From NCBI RefSeq assembly GCF_004331385.1, contig NZ_SJON01000003.1, positions 186,001 to 250,000 on the forward strand: 64,000 bases of DNA, read 5' to 3'. This DNA is from Enterobacter quasihormaechei. GTDB taxonomy: Bacteria > Pseudomonadota > Gammaproteobacteria > Enterobacterales > Enterobacteriaceae. The notes beneath the pieces are model-generated. The model was not told the DNA's origin and searched no databases. It saw nothing but the letters and a program-made list of their open reading frames with translations. The stretch's first letter is position 1. Every line of letters starts with the position of its first letter. A program made the position numbers and the translations under genes. This document shows positions 7,760-19,424 of this stretch, one piece after another.

Positions 7760-9070
7760 ATGAGTCAGGCATTACCGATTATCACCCGACACGGTGACCG
7801 CATTGCCATTGTCAGCGGGTTACGTACGCCGTTTGCGCGTCAGGCAACCGCGTTTCACGGTATACCGGCTGTCGATCTGGGAAAAATGGTCGTGGGGGAG
7901 ATGCTGGCTCGCAGCGAGATCCCGCCAGAGGTTATTGAGCAGCTGGTTTTCGGCCAGGTCGTGCAAATGCCGGAAGCGCCCAATATTGCGCGTGAAATCG
8001 TCCTGGGCACCGGCATGAACGTTCACACCGACGCCTACAGCGTCAGCCGCGCCTGCGCCACCAGTTTTCAGGCGGTGGCGAACGTGGCTGAAAGCCTGAT
8101 GGCGGGAACCATCCGCGCAGGGATCGCCGGAGGCGCGGATTCCTCCTCCGTGCTGCCCATCGGCGTCAGCAAACGGCTAGCCCGCATCCTGGTGGATGCC
8201 AACAAAGCCCGGACCACCGGTGCGAAGCTCAAACTCTTCTCGCGTTTACGCCTGCGCGACCTCATGCCCGTGCCCCCTGCCGTTGCGGAATACTCCACCG
8301 GCCTGCGTATGGGCGACACTGCCGAGCAGATGGCAAAAACCTACGGTATTACCCGCGAGCAGCAGGACGCGCTGGCGCATCGCTCGCATCAGCTTGCAGC
8401 GAAAGCCTGGTCAGAAGGCAAACTGGCCGACGAAGTGATGACTGCCTACGTGCCGCCTTACCGCGAACCGCTTTCAGAAGATAACAACATCCGCGGCACC
8501 TCCACGCTGGCGGATTACGCCAAACTGCGCCCGGCGTTTGACCGTAAGCACGGTACGGTCACTGCTGCTAACAGTACGCCACTGACGGACGGCGCCGCCG
8601 CCGTGATCCTGATGACGGAATCCCGGGCGAAAGAGCTGGGCATTACGCCGCTGGGCTATTTGCGCAGCTACGCCTTTACCGCCATCGATGTCTGGCAGGA
8701 CATGCTGCTCGGTCCGGCCTGGTCCACGCCGCTGGCGCTGGATCGCGCAGGGCTGACGCTCTCCGATCTCACGCTGATTGATATGCACGAAGCCTTTGCC
8801 GCCCAAACGCTGGCAAACGTGCAGCTTATGGCGAGCGAGCGCTTTGCCCGCGACGTGCTGGGCCGCGCGCATGCCACAGGCGAAGTCGATCAGAGTAAAT
8901 TCAACGTGCTGGGTGGCTCCATCGCCTACGGTCATCCGTTTGCGGCGACAGGGGCGCGAATGATAACCCAGACGTTGCACGAGCTGCGTCGACGTGGCGG
9001 CGGTTTTGGTCTCGTCACCGCCTGTGCGGCGGGCGGTCTGGGTGCAGCAATGGTTCTGGAGGCTGAATAA
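7760..9070 (+). CDS. fadI: FadI, 3-ketoacyl-CoA thiolase
   Basis: This 436-residue thiolase is the length of E. coli FadI. The acyl-accepting Cys99 is in SRACATSFQ, and the C-terminal pair is His392 ([10 protein letters not shown]) and Cys422 (CAAGG). It cleaves 3-ketoacyl-CoA with CoA to give acetyl-CoA and a shortened acyl-CoA, the last step of each beta-oxidation turn, and works with FadJ. GGGGAG lies before the ATG. Its TAA shares its last base with the fadJ ATG (TAATG), so the two are translationally coupled. An upstream FadR-like site indicates induction by fatty acids. Confidence 0.96.
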   Translation: MSQALPIITRHGDRIAIVSGLRTPFARQATAFHGIPAVDLGKMVVGEMLARSEIPPEVIEQLVFGQVVQMPEAPNIAREIVLGTGMNVHTDAYSVSRACATSFQAVANVAESLMAGTIRAGIAGGADSSSVLPIGVSKRLARILVDANKARTTGAKLKLFSRLRLRDLMPVPPAVAEYSTGLRMGDTAEQMAKTYGITREQQDALAHRSHQLAAKAWSEGKLADEVMTAYVPPYREPLSEDNNIRGTSTLADYAKLRPAFDRKHGTVTAANSTPLTDGAAAVILMTESRAKELGITPLGYLRSYAFTAIDVWQDMLLGPAWSTPLALDRAGLTLSDLTLIDMHEAFAAQTLANVQLMASERFARDVLGRAHATGEVDQSKFNVLGGSIAYGHPFAATGARMITQTLHELRRRGGGFGLVTACAAGGLGAAMVLEAE

Positions 9071-11217
9071 TGGAAACGACATCTGCATTCAACCTGGCCG
9101 TTCGCCTCGATAACGTGGCCGTTATTACCATTGATGTGCCCGACGAAAAGATGAATACCCTGAAGGCCGAGTTTGGCGTTCAGGTGCGCGCAATGCTCAG
9201 ACAGATCCGCGAAAACAAAGCGATACGCGGACTGGTATTTATCTCGGCAAAGCCGGATAACTTCATCGCCGGGGCCGATATCAATATGATTGCCCGCGCT
9301 GCAAGCGCTCAGGAGGCAGAAGATCTGGCGCGTCAGGGTCAGCAGGTGATGGCGGAGATCCATGCGCTGTCGATACCCGTTGTCGCCGCGATTCATGGGG
9401 CCTGCCTGGGCGGCGGGCTTGAGCTGGCGCTGGCCTGCCACAGCCGCATTTGTACCGACGATGCAAAAACCGTACTCGGCCTGCCGGAGGTACAGCTTGG
9501 GTTGCTGCCCGGCTCGGGTGGAACGCAGCGCCTGCCGCGTCTGGTGGGCGTCAGCACGGCGCTGGAGATGATCTTAACCGGTAAACAGCTGCGCGCCCGT
9601 CAGGCCATGAAGGCGGGTCTGGTTGATGAGGTCGTTCCGCACGCTATCCTGCTTGACGCTGCCGTTGAACGGGCGCTGAAGGGGCGTCAGGCGAAACGCC
9701 CTCTGCCGGTGCGCGAGCGCATCCTTGCCGGGCCGCTGGGACGCGCGCTGCTGTTCAGGATGGTGGATAAAAAAACCGAGCAAAAAACCAGAGGAAACTA
9801 TCCGGCAACGAAGCGCATTCTGGAGGTGATTGAAACCGGTTTATCGCAGGGCAGCAGCAGCGGCTATGCCGCAGAAGCGAAGGCGTTTGGCGAACTGGCG
9901 ATGACGCCGCAATCGCAGGCGCTGCGCAGCATTTTCTTTGCCAGCACGGAGGTCAAAAAAGATCCGGGCAGCGAAGCTGAACCGGCTCCGTTGCGCGCAA
10001 TTGGCGTTCTGGGCGGCGGGCTGATGGGTGGCGGCATCGCGTTTGTCACCGCCAGCAAAGGCAAATTGCCCGTACGTATTAAAGATATCAACCCTAAGGG
10101 CATCAACCACGCGTTGCAGTACAGCTGGCAGAATCTCGATCGCAAAGTGAAACGCCGCCATATTAAGGCCAGCGAGCGCGATAAAACCCTCGCGACGATC
10201 ACGGGCACCACCGACTACAGCGGGTTCGCACACCGCGATCTGGTGATTGAAGCCGTGTTCGAAGATCTGGCCCTTAAGCAGCAGATGGTGGCGGACGTTG
10301 AGCAGCATTGCGCACCGCACACCATTTTTGCTTCAAACACCTCCTCTTTGCCGATTGGCGACATCGCGGCGAAAGCCGCGCGCCCGGAGCAGGTGATAGG
10401 GCTGCACTATTTTAGCCCGGTCGAAAAAATGCCGCTGGTGGAGGTGATCCCGCATGCTACAACCAGCCCGCAAACTATTGCCACCGTGGTGAAGCTGGCG
10501 AAAAAACAGGGCAAAACACCCATTGTGGTCGCGGACAAAGCGGGCTTCTACGTCAACCGTATTCTGGCGCCGTACATTAACGAAGCGATGCGGCTGCTGA
10601 CGGAAGGGGAGAAAATTGAGCACGTCGATGATGCCCTGGTGAAGTTTGGTTTCCCCGTTGGCCCAATCCAGCTTTTGGATGAGGTAGGGATTGATACGGG
10701 GACTAAAATTATCCCTGTGCTGGAAGCGGCTTATGGCGATCGTTTTGCGCCGCCTGCAAACTTTGTTTCTGCAATTTTGAAGGACGATCGCAAAGGCAGA
10801 AAAAATGAACGCGGTTTCTATCTTTACGCCGCGAAAGGGCGTAAAAGCAAGAAACAGGTCGACCCTTCGGTTTATGCGCTTATTCCCGTCACGGGTCAGG
10901 GAAAACTGTCGGCAGTTCAGTGCGCTGAGCGCTGCGTAATGATGATGCTCAATGAAGCGGCGCGCTGCTTTGGCGAGCAGGTGATCAAAAGCGCGCGCGA
11001 CGGCGACATCGGCGCCGTGTTTGGCATCGGTTTCCCGCCATTCCTTGGCGGCCCGTTCCGGTACATGGATACCCTCGGGGTGGGTGAAGTGGTTGCGATT
11101 CTGCAACGTCTGGCCTCGCAATACGGTCCACGGTTTACACCTTGTGACGAATTATTGCAGATGGCGGAACGGGGCCAGACATTCTGGTCCGCAAGGGAAA
11201 CTGATTGCGTAAACTGA
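9070..11217 (+). CDS. fadJ: FadJ, multifunctional enoyl-CoA hydratase / 3-hydroxyacyl-CoA dehydrogenase
   Basis: This two-part enzyme has 715 residues. The N-terminal crotonase domain (about 1-190) has the oxyanion-hole segment [13 protein letters not shown] and catalytic Glu118 and Glu140. The 3-hydroxyacyl-CoA dehydrogenase part has an NAD-binding [10 protein letters not shown] (about 316-325) and an [14 protein letters not shown] motif with the catalytic His, followed by two C-terminal helical domains. It hydrates enoyl-CoA and oxidises the product, forming the alpha subunit of the FadIJ complex used in E. coli mainly under anaerobic conditions. It overlaps fadI by one base. Confidence 0.96.
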   Translation: METTSAFNLAVRLDNVAVITIDVPDEKMNTLKAEFGVQVRAMLRQIRENKAIRGLVFISAKPDNFIAGADINMIARAASAQEAEDLARQGQQVMAEIHALSIPVVAAIHGACLGGGLELALACHSRICTDDAKTVLGLPEVQLGLLPGSGGTQRLPRLVGVSTALEMILTGKQLRARQAMKAGLVDEVVPHAILLDAAVERALKGRQAKRPLPVRERILAGPLGRALLFRMVDKKTEQKTRGNYPATKRILEVIETGLSQGSSSGYAAEAKAFGELAMTPQSQALRSIFFASTEVKKDPGSEAEPAPLRAIGVLGGGLMGGGIAFVTASKGKLPVRIKDINPKGINHALQYSWQNLDRKVKRRHIKASERDKTLATITGTTDYSGFAHRDLVIEAVFEDLALKQQMVADVEQHCAPHTIFASNTSSLPIGDIAAKAARPEQVIGLHYFSPVEKMPLVEVIPHATTSPQTIATVVKLAKKQGKTPIVVADKAGFYVNRILAPYINEAMRLLTEGEKIEHVDDALVKFGFPVGPIQLLDEVGIDTGTKIIPVLEAAYGDRFAPPANFVSAILKDDRKGRKNERGFYLYAAKGRKSKKQVDPSVYALIPVTGQGKLSAVQCAERCVMMMLNEAARCFGEQVIKSARDGDIGAVFGIGFPPFLGGPFRYMDTLGVGEVVAILQRLASQYGPRFTPCDELLQMAERGQTFWSARETDCVN

Positions 11218-11426
11218 AGTCAAAGAAGGGTAAATCCTGAGGTAATGGAACCTGTTCTGGCGAAATTGTAAACAGAGATTGACTATACTTACGCCATTGA
11301 GGTAAAAAACAGCGTTTCATTCACCGAATGGATCAGGCACAATGCCCGGCCATCGGGTTTTCTACCTCAGAGCATTAATCGCGGGTAGTTAACGCCGGTG
11401 ATTCTGGTTAACAAAAGCGGTGCAAT

Positions 11427-11912
11427 ATGCAAGTTTTTATCATGCGTCACGGCGACGCGGCACTTGATGCCGCCAGTGACTCAGTACGTCCTTTAACCGT
11501 CTGTGGCTGCGACGAATCCCGTCAGATGGCAACATGGCTTAAAGGTCAAAAAGTGGACATTGAACGCGTTCTGGTGAGTCCGTTCCTGCGGGCAGAGCAG
11601 ACGCTGGATGTGGTAGGGGAGTGTATGAACCTGCCAGCCAGCGTGGACGTTCTTCCTGAACTCACGCCGTGCGGCGATGTTGGCCTTGTCAGCGCTTACC
11701 TTCAGGCGCTGTGCAATGAAGGTGTTGCTTCCGCACTGGTCATTTCCCACCTGCCGCTGGTCGGCTATCTGGTATCTGAGCTGTGCCCGGGCGAAACGCC
11801 ACCGATGTTCACAACGTCCGCCATTGCCAACGTCACCCTCGACGAAACCGGCAAAGGGGTCTTCAACTGGCAAATGAGTCCGTGCAACCTGAAGATGGCA
11901 AAAGCCATCTGA
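11427..11912 (+). CDS. sixA: SixA, phosphohistidine phosphatase
   Basis: This 161-residue protein of the histidine phosphatase superfamily has the RHG signature at residues 7-9, with His8 as the nucleophile, and a second conserved His in VISHLPLVG. In E. coli SixA removes phosphate from phosphohistidine on proteins such as the nitrogen PTS protein NPr and the sensor ArcB. Length and sequence fit the family exactly. It has its own 209-base upstream region and converges with smrB. Confidence 0.95.
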   Translation: MQVFIMRHGDAALDAASDSVRPLTVCGCDESRQMATWLKGQKVDIERVLVSPFLRAEQTLDVVGECMNLPASVDVLPELTPCGDVGLVSAYLQALCNEGVASALVISHLPLVGYLVSELCPGETPPMFTTSAIANVTLDETGKGVFNWQMSPCNLKMAKAI

Positions 11913-11957
11913 CGTGACGTGCGATATGGCGGGGGCATAGCGCTTCCCGCCATCCTG

Positions 11958-12509
11958 TCAGGGCAACTCTGGCGGCTGCCACTCCTCAACTTCAATCAAC
12001 ACCAGCAATGCGGCATCTCCGCCGTACTCTTTTGGTGCCTGATGAAAAGCCATCACGTGTGGATGCTGAGCCAGCCACAGCGGCGTCTGTTGTTTGAGAA
12101 TATGTTTGCCGTGACCGTGCATCACGCAGGCGCAAAAAACATGCTCGCGTCGGCACGCCGCGATCAACGCCCCCAGCTCCTGCTTCGCCTGCATCTGCGT
12201 CAGCCCGTGCAGATCGAGAAACAGCTCCGGCGAATAATCGCCCCGGCGCAGCTTCTTCAGCTCAAAATGGCTGACGTCTTCGCGCACGTATTTCACGGCC
12301 CCCTGCGTATTGAGCAGCGGCTGGAATTCATCTGAAAAATAGTGGCTGTTATCGGCCTGCTCCTGGAGCAGACGTTTGACCGGAACCTCGCTGATTTTCT
12401 TACGCTGCGGGCGATGGACAATGGTGTCCTGCGTGATTTTACGCGTCCCGGTCATCAGCTGACGGAAGAGAGCCTGATCCTCCTCGCTGAGCGGTGTTTT
12501 CTTTTTCAT
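11958..12509 (-). CDS. smrB: SmrB, ribosome-rescue endonuclease
   Basis: This 183-residue protein has a C-terminal Smr domain (about 95-175) containing [12 protein letters not shown] and the HGHGKH motif, both typical of the nuclease site. The N-terminal part (about 1-85) is charged and includes a hook-like segment used for ribosome binding. SmrB cuts mRNA at the junction of collided ribosomes and so feeds trans-translation. In E. coli it was formerly YfcN. It is divergent from prmB, and the two promoters must share about 145 bases. Confidence 0.94.
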   Translation of the reverse strand: MKKKTPLSEEDQALFRQLMTGTRKITQDTIVHRPQRKKISEVPVKRLLQEQADNSHYFSDEFQPLLNTQGAVKYVREDVSHFELKKLRRGDYSPELFLDLHGLTQMQAKQELGALIAACRREHVFCACVMHGHGKHILKQQTPLWLAQHPHVMAFHQAPKEYGGDAALLVLIEVEEWQPPELP

Positions 12510-12654
12510 TCGTCATTCTCATCTCGTATTTCCGATAGTGTACCCGACTAAACGCATTTTTTAACCTCAAGCGGTACGCGTCATTGCTGATTTATCCCCG
12601 TCTTCATGGCAAACTAGCCGCCGAAAATTATGCGAGCATGCCCTGGAGGAAAGA

Positions 12655-13587
12655 GTGGATAAAATTTTTGTCGATGAAGCAGTAAACGAGCTGCATACCA
12701 TACAGGACATGTTGCGCTGGTCGGTTAGCCGCTTCAGCGCCGCCAATATCTGGTACGGTCACGGCACCGATAACCCGTGGGATGAGGCCGTCCAGCTGGT
12801 GCTGCCGTCACTCTATCTGCCGCTGGATATTCCGGAAGACATGCGTACCGCGCGCCTGACCTCCAGCGAAAAACACCGCATCGTTGAGCGAGTGATCCGC
12901 CGCGTGAACGAGCGCATTCCGGTGGCTTACCTGACCAACAAAGCCTGGTTCTGCGGCCACGAGTTCTACGTTGACGAGCGTGTGCTGGTGCCGCGCTCGC
13001 CGATTGGTGAGCTGATCAACAACCACTTTGACGGCCTGATCGCGCACCAGCCGCAGCACATTCTCGATATGTGCACCGGCAGCGGCTGCATCGCCATTGC
13101 CTGCGCCTACGCTTTCCCTGAAGCGGAAGTGGACGCCGTCGATATCTCCACCGACGCGCTGGCCGTTACCGAACACAACATTGAAGAGCACGGCCTGATC
13201 CATCACGTCACGCCTATCCGCTCTGACCTGTTCCGCGACCTGCCGACGCTGCAATACGACCTGATTGTTACCAATCCGCCGTACGTGGATGCAGAAGACA
13301 TGTCCGATCTGCCGAACGAGTATCGTCACGAGCCGGAGCTGGGCCTGGCGTCAGGCTCTGATGGCCTGAAGCTGACCCGCCGCATCCTGGCGTGTGCGCC
13401 GGATTATCTGACCGACGACGGCGTTCTGATTTGTGAAGTGGGCAACAGCATGGTACATCTGATAGAGCAGTACCCGGATGTGCCGTTCACCTGGCTTGAG
13501 TTCGACAACGGCGGTGACGGCGTCTTTATGCTGACCAAAGCGCAGCTGCTTGACGCGCGCGAATACTTCAGCATTTACAAAGATTAA
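12655..13587 (+). CDS. prmB: PrmB, ribosomal protein uL3 glutamine N5-methyltransferase
   Basis: This 310-residue class I SAM-dependent methyltransferase has an N-terminal helical domain (about 1-100), a SAM-binding motif [13 protein letters not shown] (about 137-149) and the NPPY catalytic motif that holds the glutamine amide. PrmB methylates a glutamine of ribosomal protein L3 during 50S assembly. The start is a GTG with GGAGG close upstream. It heads the prmB-aroC-mepA-yfcA-epmC-yfcL run, with 60 bases before aroC. Confidence 0.96.
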   Translation: MDKIFVDEAVNELHTIQDMLRWSVSRFSAANIWYGHGTDNPWDEAVQLVLPSLYLPLDIPEDMRTARLTSSEKHRIVERVIRRVNERIPVAYLTNKAWFCGHEFYVDERVLVPRSPIGELINNHFDGLIAHQPQHILDMCTGSGCIAIACAYAFPEAEVDAVDISTDALAVTEHNIEEHGLIHHVTPIRSDLFRDLPTLQYDLIVTNPPYVDAEDMSDLPNEYRHEPELGLASGSDGLKLTRRILACAPDYLTDDGVLICEVGNSMVHLIEQYPDVPFTWLEFDNGGDGVFMLTKAQLLDAREYFSIYKD

Positions 13588-13647
13588 TCCAGCGGGCTTC
13601 GGCCCGTTTCACAACGCTCAAACACAAACAACAACATCGGAGCCGTG

Positions 13648-14733
13648 ATGGCAGGAAACAGTATTGGACAGGTATTCCGTGTGACCACCTTTGGCGAGTC
13701 GCACGGTCTGGCACTGGGTTGTATCGTTGATGGCGTCCCGCCAGGCATCGAACTGACCGAAGCCGATTTGCAGCATGACCTCGATCGTCGTCGTCCGGGT
13801 ACCTCTCGCTACACCACGCAGCGTCGCGAGCCGGACCAGGTCAAAATTCTCTCCGGCGTATTTGAGGGCCGTACCACCGGCACCAGCATCGGACTGCTGA
13901 TTGAAAACACCGATCAGCGCTCTCAGGACTACGGCGCGATCAAAGATGTCTTCCGTCCTGGCCATGCCGATTACACCTATGAGCAAAAATATGGCTTCCG
14001 CGACTATCGCGGCGGTGGCCGGTCTTCCGCACGTGAAACCGCGATGCGCGTAGCGGCAGGGGCGATTGCCAAAAAATATCTCCAGCAGAAATTCGGCATC
14101 GTTATCCGCGGCTGCCTGACCCAGATGGGCGACATTCCGCTGGCAATCAAAGACTGGGATCAGGTCGAGCTTAACCCGTTCTTCTGCGCCGATGCCGACA
14201 AGCTGGACGCGCTGGACGAACTGATGCGCGGCCTGAAAAAAGAGGGTGACTCTATTGGCGCGAAAGTCACCGTGGTAGCCGACGGCGTGCCGGCTGGCTG
14301 GGGCGAGCCGGTATTTGACCGCCTCGACGCCGACATCGCCCACGCGCTGATGAGCATTAACGCGGTGAAAGGCGTCGAAATCGGCGACGGTTTTGACGTG
14401 GTTCAGCTTCGCGGCAGCCAGAACCGTGATGAAATCACGAAAGAGGGTTTCCAGAGCAACCATGCGGGCGGCATTCTGGGCGGTATCAGCAGCGGTCAGC
14501 AGATTACGGCCAATATCGCGTTGAAGCCAACGTCCAGTATTACCGTACCGGGCCACACAATTAACCGCGCTGGCGAAGACGTTGAGATGATCACCAAAGG
14601 GCGACACGATCCGTGCGTGGGGATCCGCGCGGTGCCGATCGCAGAAGCGATGCTGGCGATTGTGCTGATGGATCACTTCCTGCGTCAGCGCGCGCAGAAT
14701 GCGGATGTGTCGACCACCATTCCACGCTGGTAA
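13648..14733 (+). CDS. aroC: AroC, chorismate synthase
   Basis: This 361-residue enzyme makes chorismate from 5-enolpyruvylshikimate 3-phosphate, the last common step to the aromatic amino acids, folate and quinones; it needs reduced FMN. It has the family signatures [18 protein letters not shown] near the start, [18 protein letters not shown] in the middle, and [17 protein letters not shown] near the end. I took the second of two adjacent ATG codons (13648) because it gives the family start MAGNS and has GGAG upstream. mepA begins two bases after its stop, so mepA translation probably depends on aroC. Confidence 0.97.
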   Translation: MAGNSIGQVFRVTTFGESHGLALGCIVDGVPPGIELTEADLQHDLDRRRPGTSRYTTQRREPDQVKILSGVFEGRTTGTSIGLLIENTDQRSQDYGAIKDVFRPGHADYTYEQKYGFRDYRGGGRSSARETAMRVAAGAIAKKYLQQKFGIVIRGCLTQMGDIPLAIKDWDQVELNPFFCADADKLDALDELMRGLKKEGDSIGAKVTVVADGVPAGWGEPVFDRLDADIAHALMSINAVKGVEIGDGFDVVQLRGSQNRDEITKEGFQSNHAGGILGGISSGQQITANIALKPTSSITVPGHTINRAGEDVEMITKGRHDPCVGIRAVPIAEAMLAIVLMDHFLRQRAQNADVSTTIPRW

Positions 14734-14735
14734 CT

Positions 14736-15560
14736 ATGAAAAAAACCGCAATCGCTCTGCTGGCGCTGCTTGCCAGTGGAGCCAGTCTGGCCGCCACGCC
14801 GTGGCAGAAAATCACCCACCCGGTGGCGGGTAGCGCGCAGTCTATCGGCGCGTTTTCCAACGGCTGTATCGTCGGCGCGCAGGAACTTCCGCTGCAATCG
14901 GATACCTATCAGGTGATGCGCACCGACCAGCGCCGTTATTTCGGCCATCCTGACCTGGTGCTGTTTATTCAGCGTCTTGGCAACCAGGTACATAACCTGG
15001 GGCTGGGCACGATGCTGATTGGCGATATGGGGATGCCTGCCGGTGGCCGCTTTAACGGCGGACACGCCAGCCACCAGACCGGACTGGATGTGGATATTTT
15101 CCTGCAACTGCCGAAAACACGCTGGAGTTCAGCGCAACTGCTGAAGCCGCAGGCGCTGGATCTGGTGTCGGCCGACGGCAAACGGGTCGTCGCTTCGCGC
15201 TGGTCACCGGAAATTTCCAGCATGATCAAGCTGGCGGCAGAAGATAATGACGTCACGCGGATCTTTGTTAACCCGGCCATCAAGCAGCAGCTCTGCCTGG
15301 ATGCGGGAACGGATCGCGACTGGCTGCGCAAAGTGCGCCCGTGGTTCCAGCACCGGGCACATATGCATGTTCGTCTGCGCTGCCCGGCGAACAGCCTGGA
15401 ATGTGAAGATCAGCCGCTCCCGCCGCCTGGCGACGGTTGCGGTTACGAACTGCAAAGCTGGTTTGAACCGGCCAAGCTTGGAACCTCTAAGCCTGAGAAG
15501 AAGACACCGCCTCCGTTGCCGCCTTCCTGCCAGGCGCTACTGGATGAGCATGTACTTTAA
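14736..15560 (+). CDS. mepA: MepA, penicillin-insensitive murein DD-endopeptidase
   Basis: This 274-residue periplasmic protein begins with a cleavable signal peptide ([19 protein letters not shown]). It is a LAS-family zinc peptidase with metal and catalytic residues His110, His113, Asp120 ([11 protein letters not shown]), and His206, His209, His211 (HRAHMH). It cuts D-alanyl-meso-diaminopimelyl cross-links in peptidoglycan. The C-terminus is Pro-rich. A poor ribosome-binding site and a two-base gap after aroC suggest coupled translation, and the stop overlaps the yfcA ATG by one base. Confidence 0.95.
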   Translation: MKKTAIALLALLASGASLAATPWQKITHPVAGSAQSIGAFSNGCIVGAQELPLQSDTYQVMRTDQRRYFGHPDLVLFIQRLGNQVHNLGLGTMLIGDMGMPAGGRFNGGHASHQTGLDVDIFLQLPKTRWSSAQLLKPQALDLVSADGKRVVASRWSPEISSMIKLAAEDNDVTRIFVNPAIKQQLCLDAGTDRDWLRKVRPWFQHRAHMHVRLRCPANSLECEDQPLPPPGDGCGYELQSWFEPAKLGTSKPEKKTPPPLPPSCQALLDEHVL

Positions 15561-16369
15561 TGGATAATTTCGTCGATCTGTTCATGGTGTCACCGCTGCT
15601 GCTGGCGGTGCTCTTTTTTGTTGCGATGTTAGCCGGATTTATCGATGCCCTTGCGGGCGGTGGCGGCTTGCTCACCGTTCCGGCGCTGCTGGCGGCAGGC
15701 ATGAGTCCTGCCCAGGCACTCGCCACCAATAAACTCCAGGCGTGCGGCGGCTCTCTTTCCTCTTCGCTCTATTTTGTTCGCCGCAAGGTGGTGAATCTCG
15801 CCGATCAGAAGCTCAATATCCTGATGACGTTTATTGGCTCGACGGCGGGTGCCTTGCTGGTACAGCATGTGCAGTCCGACATTCTGCGCCAGATCCTGCC
15901 GATTCTGGTTATCTGCATCGGCCTGTATTTCCTGCTGATGCCTAAGCTCGGCGAGGAAGACCGGGCGCGGCGGCTGCACGGCCTGCCGTTTGCGCTGATT
16001 GCCGGTGGCTGCGTCGGCTTTTACGACGGCTTCTTTGGCCCGGGGGCAGGCTCGTTTTACGCGCTGGCGTTCGTGACGCTGGCCGGCTTTAACCTCGCCA
16101 AATCCACCGCCCACGCCAAGGTGCTGAATGCGACCTCCAACGTTGGCGGCCTGCTGCTGTTTATCATTGGTGGTAAGGTTATCTGGGCAACCGGGTTTGT
16201 GATGATGGCAGGGCAGTTTTTGGGCGCGCGCGCAGGCTCGCGTCTGGTATTAAGCAAAGGGCAAAAGCTGATCCGCCCGATGATTGTTGTCGTCTCGGCG
16301 GTGATGAGCGCCAAACTTCTTTATGACAGCCATGGACAGGAGATCCTCACCTGGTTGGGGATGAACTAA
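15560..16369 (+). CDS. yfcA: YfcA, TSUP/TauE-family membrane transporter
   Basis: This integral membrane protein has 269 residues and about eight hydrophobic segments. The glycine-rich first helix hairpin (LAGFIDALAGGGGLLTVPALL) and its repeat in the second half (GCVGFYDGFFGPGAGSF) are the hallmark of the TSUP (sulfite exporter TauE/SafE) family. Substrates of this family include sulfur compounds; that of YfcA is not known to me. It overlaps mepA by one base and epmC by one base (TAATG), so it sits in a tightly packed operon. Confidence 0.93.
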   Translation: MDNFVDLFMVSPLLLAVLFFVAMLAGFIDALAGGGGLLTVPALLAAGMSPAQALATNKLQACGGSLSSSLYFVRRKVVNLADQKLNILMTFIGSTAGALLVQHVQSDILRQILPILVICIGLYFLLMPKLGEEDRARRLHGLPFALIAGGCVGFYDGFFGPGAGSFYALAFVTLAGFNLAKSTAHAKVLNATSNVGGLLLFIIGGKVIWATGFVMMAGQFLGARAGSRLVLSKGQKLIRPMIVVVSAVMSAKLLYDSHGQEILTWLGMN

Positions 16370-16914
16370 TGAACAGTACGCATAAATACGAACAGCTGAT
16401 TGAGATCTTCGATAGCTGTTTTGCTGATGATTTTAATACCCGTCTGATTAAAGGCGACGACGAACCGATCTATCTTCCTGCTGATGACGAGGTTCCGTAC
16501 AACCGCATCGTCTTTGCCCACGGCTTTTACGCCAGCGGTTTGCACGAGATTTCGCACTGGTGCATCGCAGGGAAAGCGCGTCGCGAGCTGGTGGACTTCG
16601 GTTACTGGTACTGCCCGGACGGGCGCGACGCCGCCACCCAGGGGCGGTTCGAAGATGTGGAGGTAAAACCGCAGGCGCTGGAGTGGTTGTTCTGCGTGGC
16701 GGCGGGTTTCCCGTTCAACGTGAGCTGTGACAACCTTGAAGGCGACTTCGAGCCAGACCGTATCGTCTTCCAGCGCCGCGTGCATGCGCAGGTGATGGAG
16801 TATCTTGAGAAGGGCATCCCGGAACGTCCGGCGCGTCTGATCGAGGCCTTACAGAATTATTACCACACGCCGGAGATCACGGCGGAATGCTTCCCTTGGC
16901 CGGAAGATTTATAA
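16369..16914 (+). CDS. epmC: EpmC, elongation factor P hydroxylase
   Basis: This 181-residue protein (YfcM) hydroxylates the beta-lysylated lysine of translation factor EF-P, the last step after EpmA and EpmB, which are encoded elsewhere. The metal-binding signature HEISHW (residues 63-68) is present, and Cys and His residues further on (WYCPDG, FCVAAG) fit the family. It overlaps yfcA by one base. yfcL follows 13 bases later with its own GAGGAAAG site. Confidence 0.95.
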   Translation: MNSTHKYEQLIEIFDSCFADDFNTRLIKGDDEPIYLPADDEVPYNRIVFAHGFYASGLHEISHWCIAGKARRELVDFGYWYCPDGRDAATQGRFEDVEVKPQALEWLFCVAAGFPFNVSCDNLEGDFEPDRIVFQRRVHAQVMEYLEKGIPERPARLIEALQNYYHTPEITAECFPWPEDL

Positions 16915-16927
16915 CAGAGGAAAGAAG

Positions 16928-17203
16928 ATGATCGCAGAATTTGAATCACGCATTCTGGCGTTAATTGATGACATGGTGGAACACGCCAGTGATGATGAGC
17001 TGTTCGCCAGCGGTTATCTGCGTGGTCACCTGACGCTGGCGGTAGCCGAGCTGGAAGCAGGTGACGATCACTCTGCCGACGCCGTTCACGCTGAAGTCAC
17101 GCGCAGCCTGGAAAAAGCCATTCTGGCCGGGGAGCTCTCTCCGCGCGACCAGTCTTTAGTGCTGGGCATGTGGGACAATTTATTCCAGCAGGCTAAACGC
17201 TAA
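16928..17203 (+). CDS. yfcL: YfcL, uncharacterised YfcL family protein
   Basis: This 91-residue acidic, all-helical small protein has the family length and no signal peptide or membrane span. Its role is unknown. It is preceded by AGAGGAAAG and closes the prmB-to-yfcL run, lying 13 bases after epmC. The constant linkage to epmC is the only hint of function and is not proof of a role in EF-P modification. Confidence 0.92.
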   Translation: MIAEFESRILALIDDMVEHASDDELFASGYLRGHLTLAVAELEAGDDHSADAVHAEVTRSLEKAILAGELSPRDQSLVLGMWDNLFQQAKR

Positions 17204-17213
17204 GCCGCCGCCT

Positions 17214-17256
17214 TCTCTTCCCTCTCCCCTTTGGGGAGAGGGTCAGGGTGAGGGGA
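17214..17256. repeat. Dispersed palindromic element, CCCTCACCCC/CTCTCCC family (copy 2)
   Basis: The core CCCTCTCCCC TTT GGGGAGAGGG is a strong hairpin, followed by TCAGGGTGAGGGG. It lies between the convergent genes yfcL and mnmC, where it may also stop transcripts from both sides. Related to copies near 7538 and 29899. Confidence 0.75.
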
Positions 17257-17268
17257 TTCGACCGCACC

Positions 17269-19266
17269 CTACTTAACCATTTTCCCCTTCAGCAGTTTCC
17301 TTACCCACAACCGGTTCGGATTCAGCCCCGCGAGCGTAACCCTGTCCAGCGGAACCGGCTCATCGCTCATTTGCGCAGCCAGCACCTCTGCCAGCAGCGG
17401 CGCGGAGCATAATCCCCGCGAGCCTAAACCACCCAGCATAAACAGTTCAGGATAAACCGGCGCACTCACCGCCGTTTCTTTGTTGTCTGCCAGATCCTGA
17501 TAGAGTTCAAGCGTGGCTTCATAGTCCGGCACGTTTCCCGCCATCGGCAGGTGATCGCGGGTCGCGCAGCGTACGCCGCAGCGCGCTTCGCCCTCGCTGA
17601 CGTCAACCTCTTTCGCCCACGACGCATCCGGGAAACAGTCGATCAGGCGCTGGCGGTTTTGCTGCTGATCTGCTTCGCTGTACTGCATGTTCGTTTCAGA
17701 GCGATGGTAGCTTGCGCCGATGCAGTGATGGCCGTTGGACGGATTTTGCGGCGTCAGGTAGCCGTCGTAACACAGCACCTGGCGCAGCTTGCTCAGCGCG
17801 GGCGCGGCAGGAATATGGCTCACCTGGCCGCCGACAGGATAAACCGGCAGCGTCTCGGTCTGGGTAAACTGATTGATGTTATGCCCGTTGGCCAGCACCA
17901 CGCTGGCATGCTGCGCCTCGTTGCCGTCAGCAAAACGCAGCGTCCAGTGCGCTGTCCGACTAAGCGATTCAACCTTGTGGGCATAATGTACCGTCAAGCC
18001 GCGAGACTGCCCGAGAGCAATCGCCGCAGAAGTCAGTTCAGCCGGACACAGCCAGCCGCCGCGTGGATACTGAATCCCGCCGCAGCCGGTGTCGACGCCC
18101 GCGGTCTCAGAAACCTGCTGCGCCGTCACGGCATGGGCGATGGCCTCCGGCAGACCCAGCGACAGCATTTGTGTAATTTTCTGCTGGCTCTTCTCGTCCC
18201 AGCCGAGCTGCGTCACGCCGCACCAGTCGTGGTCAAACGCAACCGGCAGGCTATCGTAGAGACGACGAGCAAACGTAAACGCCGCCGGGAAGAACTGGAA
18301 CAGCGCCGGATCGTGTGAACTTAACAAAGGATAAAGTGCGCCCTGGCGGTTGCCTGATGCACCCGTTGCCGGCGCCTCGTCAGCGCAATAGAGCGTCACC
18401 TGCCAGCCCCGGTGCAGCAGCGCCAGCGAGAGCAGGGAGCTGGCAATACCGCCGCCCACAATGGCGACCTCACGCGACGCACTGGGGCGGCGAGCAAACC
18501 AGGGTGTCTGTGCCGGGATCGCCAGATCCTGCTCCATCACCCCGACCAGCATGTCGCGTTTGCGGCCAAAGCCTTTGGTTTTGCGCATGGTAAACCCCGC
18601 CTCCTGCAACCCACGGCGGACAAAGCCCGCCGAGGTGAAGGTGGCAAGCGTCGCGCCGGGACGTGCCAGCCGCGCCATGGCGTTGAACAGATGCTGGCTC
18701 CACATGTCCGGGTTTTTGGCGGGCGCAAAACCGTCCAGGAACCAGGCGTCCACCTTCTGATTCATCGAGTCGTCGAGCTTATCGGTCAGGTCGTTAATGT
18801 CGCCCAGCCACAGGTCGAGCGTGACCCGTCCATCGTCCAGAATCAGACGATGACAGCCACCGATGTGAGACGGCCACTGTGCCTGAAGCTGTTCCGCCCA
18901 GCGGGCAAGCTCCGGCCAGTGCTGATGGGCAAGCCGCAGATCGTGCGCGGTAAGCGGAAATTTTTCGAAACTGATGAAATGTAATCTTTGTAGGGTAGCC
19001 TCGGGGTGTGCAGCGCGAAAACAATCGAATGCCTGCCAGAGAGTCAGAAAATTCAGCCCGGTTCCGAAACCGCTCTCCGCCACAACGAACAGACTGCGCG
19101 GATGCTCAGGGAAGCGGGTGCCGAGATGATTTCCGTCGAGGAAAACATAGCGCGTCTCTTCCAGTCCGTTATCATTAGAAAAGTAGACGTCATCAAAATC
19201 TCGGGAAACAGGTGTACCCTCAGCGTTGAATTCGAGGTTGGCAGGTTGTATGGCGTTTTGTTTCAC
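17269..19266 (-). CDS. mnmC: MnmC, bifunctional tRNA mnm5s2U methyltransferase/oxidase
   Basis: This two-domain enzyme has about 665 residues. The N-terminal part (1-245) is a SAM-dependent methyltransferase with [11 protein letters not shown] and the [12 protein letters not shown] motif. The C-terminal part (about 265-660) is an FAD oxidase with the dinucleotide fold [17 protein letters not shown]. MnmC removes carboxymethyl from cmnm5s2U34 and methylates the product in tRNAs for Lys, Glu and Gln. I chose the GTG at 19266 because the protein then begins as in E. coli ([14 protein letters not shown]); an upstream frame to 19368 has no family similarity. It is divergent from fabB. Confidence 0.94.
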   Translation of the reverse strand: MKQNAIQPANLEFNAEGTPVSRDFDDVYFSNDNGLEETRYVFLDGNHLGTRFPEHPRSLFVVAESGFGTGLNFLTLWQAFDCFRAAHPEATLQRLHFISFEKFPLTAHDLRLAHQHWPELARWAEQLQAQWPSHIGGCHRLILDDGRVTLDLWLGDINDLTDKLDDSMNQKVDAWFLDGFAPAKNPDMWSQHLFNAMARLARPGATLATFTSAGFVRRGLQEAGFTMRKTKGFGRKRDMLVGVMEQDLAIPAQTPWFARRPSASREVAIVGGGIASSLLSLALLHRGWQVTLYCADEAPATGASGNRQGALYPLLSSHDPALFQFFPAAFTFARRLYDSLPVAFDHDWCGVTQLGWDEKSQQKITQMLSLGLPEAIAHAVTAQQVSETAGVDTGCGGIQYPRGGWLCPAELTSAAIALGQSRGLTVHYAHKVESLSRTAHWTLRFADGNEAQHASVVLANGHNINQFTQTETLPVYPVGGQVSHIPAAPALSKLRQVLCYDGYLTPQNPSNGHHCIGASYHRSETNMQYSEADQQQNRQRLIDCFPDASWAKEVDVSEGEARCGVRCATRDHLPMAGNVPDYEATLELYQDLADNKETAVSAPVYPELFMLGGLGSRGLCSAPLLAEVLAAQMSDEPVPLDRVTLAGLNPNRLWVRKLLKGKMVK

Positions 19267-19360
19267 GTAAGTTACTCGTCCGACAGGCAGTGGCACGATC
19301 TTAACGATGTGAGCCTGTCGGTGCAAATTTCCACAGAAAATCGCTGATCGGACTTGTTCG

Positions 19361-19376
19361 GCGTACAAGTGTACGC
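19361..19376 (+). promoter_or_regulatory. FabR-like operator before fabB
   Basis: The palindrome GCGTACAAGTGTACGC has two perfect 7-base arms around a 2-base centre and lies about 50 bases before the fabB start. It matches what I recall of the FabR operator in fabA and fabB promoters. The bases just upstream (near 19345-19360) may be the FadR activator site known in E. coli fabB, but that match is weaker. Confidence 0.75.
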
Positions 19377-19424
19377 TATTGTGCGACTCGAAACTTTTTA
19401 TAGTGCGACTTACAGAGGTATTGA

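Noticed and set aside
17551-18318. A 255-codon open frame antisense to mnmC
   Set aside because: mnmC is intact on the other strand and the frame has no family features.
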